DNA of 64,000 nucleotides from Pluralibacter gergoviae ATCC 33028 = NBRC 105706. GTDB taxonomy: Bacteria > Pseudomonadota > Gammaproteobacteria > Enterobacterales > Enterobacteriaceae. The stretch's first letter is position 1; each line of letters starts with the position of its first letter. Positions 52,887 to 64,000 of this stretch are shown one piece after another. The translations under genes were made by a program, and so were the position numbers. The notes under the pieces were generated by a model. The model made no database searches. It was not told where the DNA came from and was given only the letters and a program-made list of their open reading frames with translations. The stretch covers positions 1-64,000 of the forward strand of contig NZ_BCZS01000022.1 in NCBI RefSeq assembly GCF_001598855.1. The letters are read 5' to 3'.

Positions 52887-53346
52887 GCCACGACTGCCAG
52901 CCGATGATAAAACCCGCTGCGGCCAGAAACGGGCCAAACGGCAGCGGGTTTTTTAGTGCCTTACCGCTGCGTTCGACAACCAGCTGTGCCGCGACGAACG
53001 CGAGCGCAAGCCCGCTCGCCATGCCAACCAGCAGCGGCAGCTGCTCCCAGCCGTGCCACGCGCCCAGCGCGGCCAGAAACTTCACATCTCCGTAGCCAAG
53101 TCCTTCGCGCCGGCGCACCCAGCGGTAGAGCCATAGCAGCAGGGCAAACCCCGCGTACCCTGCGATAGCGCCGATGACGGCGCTGGCGAGCCTGTGCGGC
53201 ATACAGCAGAGAGTAAACAGCAGCCCACACCACAGAAGCGGGCAGGTCAGCCTGTCGGGTAGCAGGCCGTGCTTAAGGTCCTGCCGGCAGAGCAGAACCA
53301 GCATCAGGCAGTGCAGAGCAACAAAGGGCAGGGCGATATAGGTCAT
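52870..53346 (-). CDS. hopD: short A24-family prepilin peptidase (HopD/GspO-like)
   Basis: A 158-residue membrane protein with five or so helices and both aspartate motifs of type 4 prepilin peptidases: [14 protein letters not shown] near residue 22 and [14 protein letters not shown] near 86. The N-terminal methyltransferase domain with its cysteine pairs, present in full-length GspO/PilD, is missing. It stands where E. coli keeps its gsp secretion cluster, with no gsp genes here, so it is either a stand-alone peptidase, possibly for hof-type pilins, or a remnant. Confidence 0.85.
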   Translation of the reverse strand: MTYIALPFVALHCLMLVLLCRQDLKHGLLPDRLTCPLLWCGLLFTLCCMPHRLASAVIGAIAGYAGFALLLWLYRWVRRREGLGYGDVKFLAALGAWHGWEQLPLLVGMASGLALAFVAAQLVVERSGKALKNPLPFGPFLAAAGFIIGWQSWLTLLP

Positions 53347-53516
53347 GATGCGGCTCGACGTGTTCAGTAAAACCCCAGCTTGCGCCGTGCGCCGTGGCGG
53401 AACAACCGGCTACAGGTTCGGTTTACGAGCGGCTTCCCGGACAAAAGGGCGGACTTACCGCTTTACACCACAGGCTGCGAGCGGGCGCGCAATTCTGCTG
53501 CATTTCTAAACATCAC

Positions 53517-53544
53517 TTGCTTCGCTGGCTGATTTGCGTATAAT
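53517..53544 (+). promoter_or_regulatory. S10 operon promoter
   Basis: TTGCTT, 16 bp, TATAAT, followed by a GC-rich discriminator (GCGCGGGC) typical of growth-rate-controlled ribosomal promoters. The 170 bp between it and the prepilin peptidase show nothing recognisable. Confidence 0.85.
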
Positions 53545-53550
53545 GCGCGG

Positions 53551-54025
<475 letters not shown>

Positions 54026-54045
54026 TCAGGTCATCGAGCGATTGA

Positions 54046-56441
<2,396 letters not shown>

Positions 56442-56454
56442 TTTTAGAGGATAA

Positions 56455-56736
<282 letters not shown>

Positions 56737-56741
56737 GGTAG

Positions 56742-58670
<1,929 letters not shown>

Positions 58671-58695
58671 TAGAGTACGCCTCCTCGATACAGAT

Positions 58696-58727
58696 AAACG
58701 GCTCAGCGATGAGCCGTTTATTTTTTC
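58696..58727 (+). terminator. terminator between the S10 and spc operons
   Basis: TAAACGGCTCA pairs with TGAGCCGTTTA around GCGA, followed by T6. Read-through to spc is known in E. coli, so it may be partial. Confidence 0.9.
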
Positions 58728-58750
58728 TACCCATATCCCGGAACCGGTGT

Positions 58751-58756
58751 TATAAT
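58751..58756 (+). promoter_or_regulatory. spc operon promoter -10 element
   Basis: TATAAT followed by a GC-rich stretch (GCTGCGCCC), matching the start of the E. coli spc leader, 81 bp before rplN. No good -35 match stands 16-18 bp upstream. Confidence 0.8.
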
Positions 58757-58824
58757 GCTGCGCCCTCGATATGGGGCTTTTTAACGACCCTGATTTTTTG
58801 GGTCTCAGTAGTAGTTGACATTAG

Positions 58825-60087
<1,263 letters not shown>

Positions 60088-60092
60088 GGTAG

Positions 60093-60407
<315 letters not shown>

Positions 60408-60434
60408 TTGTCACCAATTGAATCACGGGAGTAA

Positions 60435-61742
<1,308 letters not shown>

Positions 61743-61747
61743 GGTAG

Positions 61748-62881
<1,134 letters not shown>

Positions 62882-62888
62882 GTAGCAG

Positions 62889-64000
62889 ATGGCTAAACAA
62901 CCGGGATTAGATTTTCAAAGTGCCAAAGGTGGATTTGGCGAGCTGAAACGCAGACTGCTGTTTGTTATCGGCGCGCTGATCGTTTTCCGAATTGGCTCTT
63001 TTATTCCGATCCCTGGTATTGATGCCGCTGTACTTGCCAAACTGCTTGAGCAACAGCGAGGCACCATCATTGAAATGTTCAACATGTTCTCTGGTGGTGC
63101 TCTCAGCCGTGCTTCTATCTTTGCTCTGGGTATCATGCCGTACATTTCGGCATCGATTATTATCCAGCTGTTGACGGTGGTTCACCCGAAACTGGCAGAG
63201 ATTAAGAAGGAAGGGGAATCTGGTCGTCGTAAGATTAGCCAGTACACCCGCTACGGCACTCTGGTGCTGGCGATATTTCAGTCGATCGGTATTGCTACCG
63301 GTCTGCCGAATATGCCCGGTATGCAGGGCCTGGTGATTAATCCGGGCTTTGCATTCTACTTCACCGCTGTTGTCAGTCTGGTCACAGGAACCATGTTCCT
63401 GATGTGGCTCGGCGAACAGATTACTGAGCGTGGTATCGGTAACGGTATCTCAATCATTATCTTCGCCGGTATCGTTGCGGGTCTCCCGCCGGCCATCGCC
63501 CATACTATCGAGCAAGCGCGTCAAGGCGACCTGCACTTCCTCCTGTTGCTGTTGGTTGCAGTATTAGTATTTGCAGTGACTTTCTTTGTTGTCTTCGTTG
63601 AGCGTGGTCAACGCCGCATTGTGGTAAACTACGCCAAGCGTCAACAAGGTCGTCGTGTCTATGCTGCACAGAGCACACATTTACCGCTGAAAGTGAATAT
63701 GGCGGGGGTTATCCCGGCTATCTTTGCTTCCAGTATTATTCTGTTCCCGGCGACCATCGCGTCATGGTTCGGGGGCGGTACCGGTTGGAACTGGCTGACA
63801 ACAATTTCGCTGTATTTGCAGCCTGGGCAACCGCTTTATGTGTTACTCTATGCGTCTGCGATCATCTTCTTCTGTTTCTTCTACACGGCGTTGGTCTTCA
63901 ACCCGCGTGAAACAGCAGATAACCTGAAGAAGTCCGGTGCATTTGTACCAGGAATTCGTCCGGGAGAGCAAACGGCGAAGTATATCGATAAGGTAATGAC
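62889..64000 (+). CDS. secY: preprotein translocase subunit SecY, 5' part
   Basis: Partial: about 370 of an expected 443 codons before the window ends. It is the channel-forming membrane subunit of SecYEG. The first membrane helix ([18 protein letters not shown]), the plug region after it ([21 protein letters not shown]) and about seven more helices can be followed, with [35 protein letters not shown] and the cytosolic loop [25 protein letters not shown]. It is intact as far as seen. Confidence 0.98.
   Translation, partial: MAKQPGLDFQSAKGGFGELKRRLLFVIGALIVFRIGSFIPIPGIDAAVLAKLLEQQRGTIIEMFNMFSGGALSRASIFALGIMPYISASIIIQLLTVVHPKLAEIKKEGESGRRKISQYTRYGTLVLAIFQSIGIATGLPNMPGMQGLVINPGFAFYFTAVVSLVTGTMFLMWLGEQITERGIGNGISIIIFAGIVAGLPPAIAHTIEQARQGDLHFLLLLLVAVLVFAVTFFVVFVERGQRRIVVNYAKRQQGRRVYAAQSTHLPLKVNMAGVIPAIFASSIILFPATIASWFGGGTGWNWLTTISLYLQPGQPLYVLLYASAIIFFCFFYTALVFNPRETADNLKKSGAFVPGIRPGEQTAKYIDKVM

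Overview
The window is a chromosomal segment from a member of the Enterobacteriaceae. Nearly every gene is recognisable as the orthologue of an Escherichia coli gene, and the order follows the E. coli pckA-to-secY region (about 75 min) read in one direction. The GC-rich protein-coding sequence and several departures from the E. coli layout point to a relative such as Enterobacter, Klebsiella or Cronobacter; the species cannot be fixed by reading alone. The departures are: no yhgE between hslO and pckA, nothing between trpS and cysG, no nirC, a cytosine deaminase beside nirB, a three-gene NAD-salvage insertion between yheT and yheS, and only a lone short prepilin peptidase where E. coli has its gsp cluster.

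Layout. 1-9 kb: pckA (5' part only), the redox chaperone hslO with hslR, yrfG and igaA, divergent nudE, and the penicillin-binding protein mrcA. 9-12.3 kb: hofMNOPQ, the inner-membrane assembly and secretin genes for DNA uptake. 12.3-19.1 kb: aroK-aroB-damX-dam-rpe-gph-trpS, with a strongly structured aroK leader. 19.1-23.7 kb: nirBD-cysG (NADH nitrite reductase and siroheme synthesis) on the minus strand, with well-preserved FNR and NarL/NarP sites. 23.7-35.4 kb: codA, tsgA, ppiA, the yhfG-fic antitoxin-toxin pair, pabA, argD, yhfK, crp, yhfA, prkB and yheUT. 35.5-38.8 kb: the accessory locus, an NrtR-like Nudix regulator divergent from a PRPP-synthetase-like gene and nadV, with two operator-like repeats between them. 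38.8-47.4 kb: yheS, kefGB, yheV, slyD, slyX, fkpA, yheO and tusDCB. 47.5-52 kb: the str operon (rpsL, rpsG, fusA, tufA). 52-53.3 kb: bfd-bfr and the short prepilin peptidase. 53.5-64 kb: the S10 and spc ribosomal-protein operons, running off the end inside secY.

Most of the window is conserved housekeeping DNA. The two places that deserve attention are: (1) the NAD-salvage module, in which a PRPP synthetase would make the co-substrate of the adjacent nicotinamide phosphoribosyltransferase under a regulator with a damaged Nudix box; and (2) the aroK leader, where an 18-bp helix would bury the aroK start region while its loop contains a tiny reading frame ending in two tyrosine codons. I found no prophage, insertion sequence, CRISPR array, tRNA or rRNA gene.
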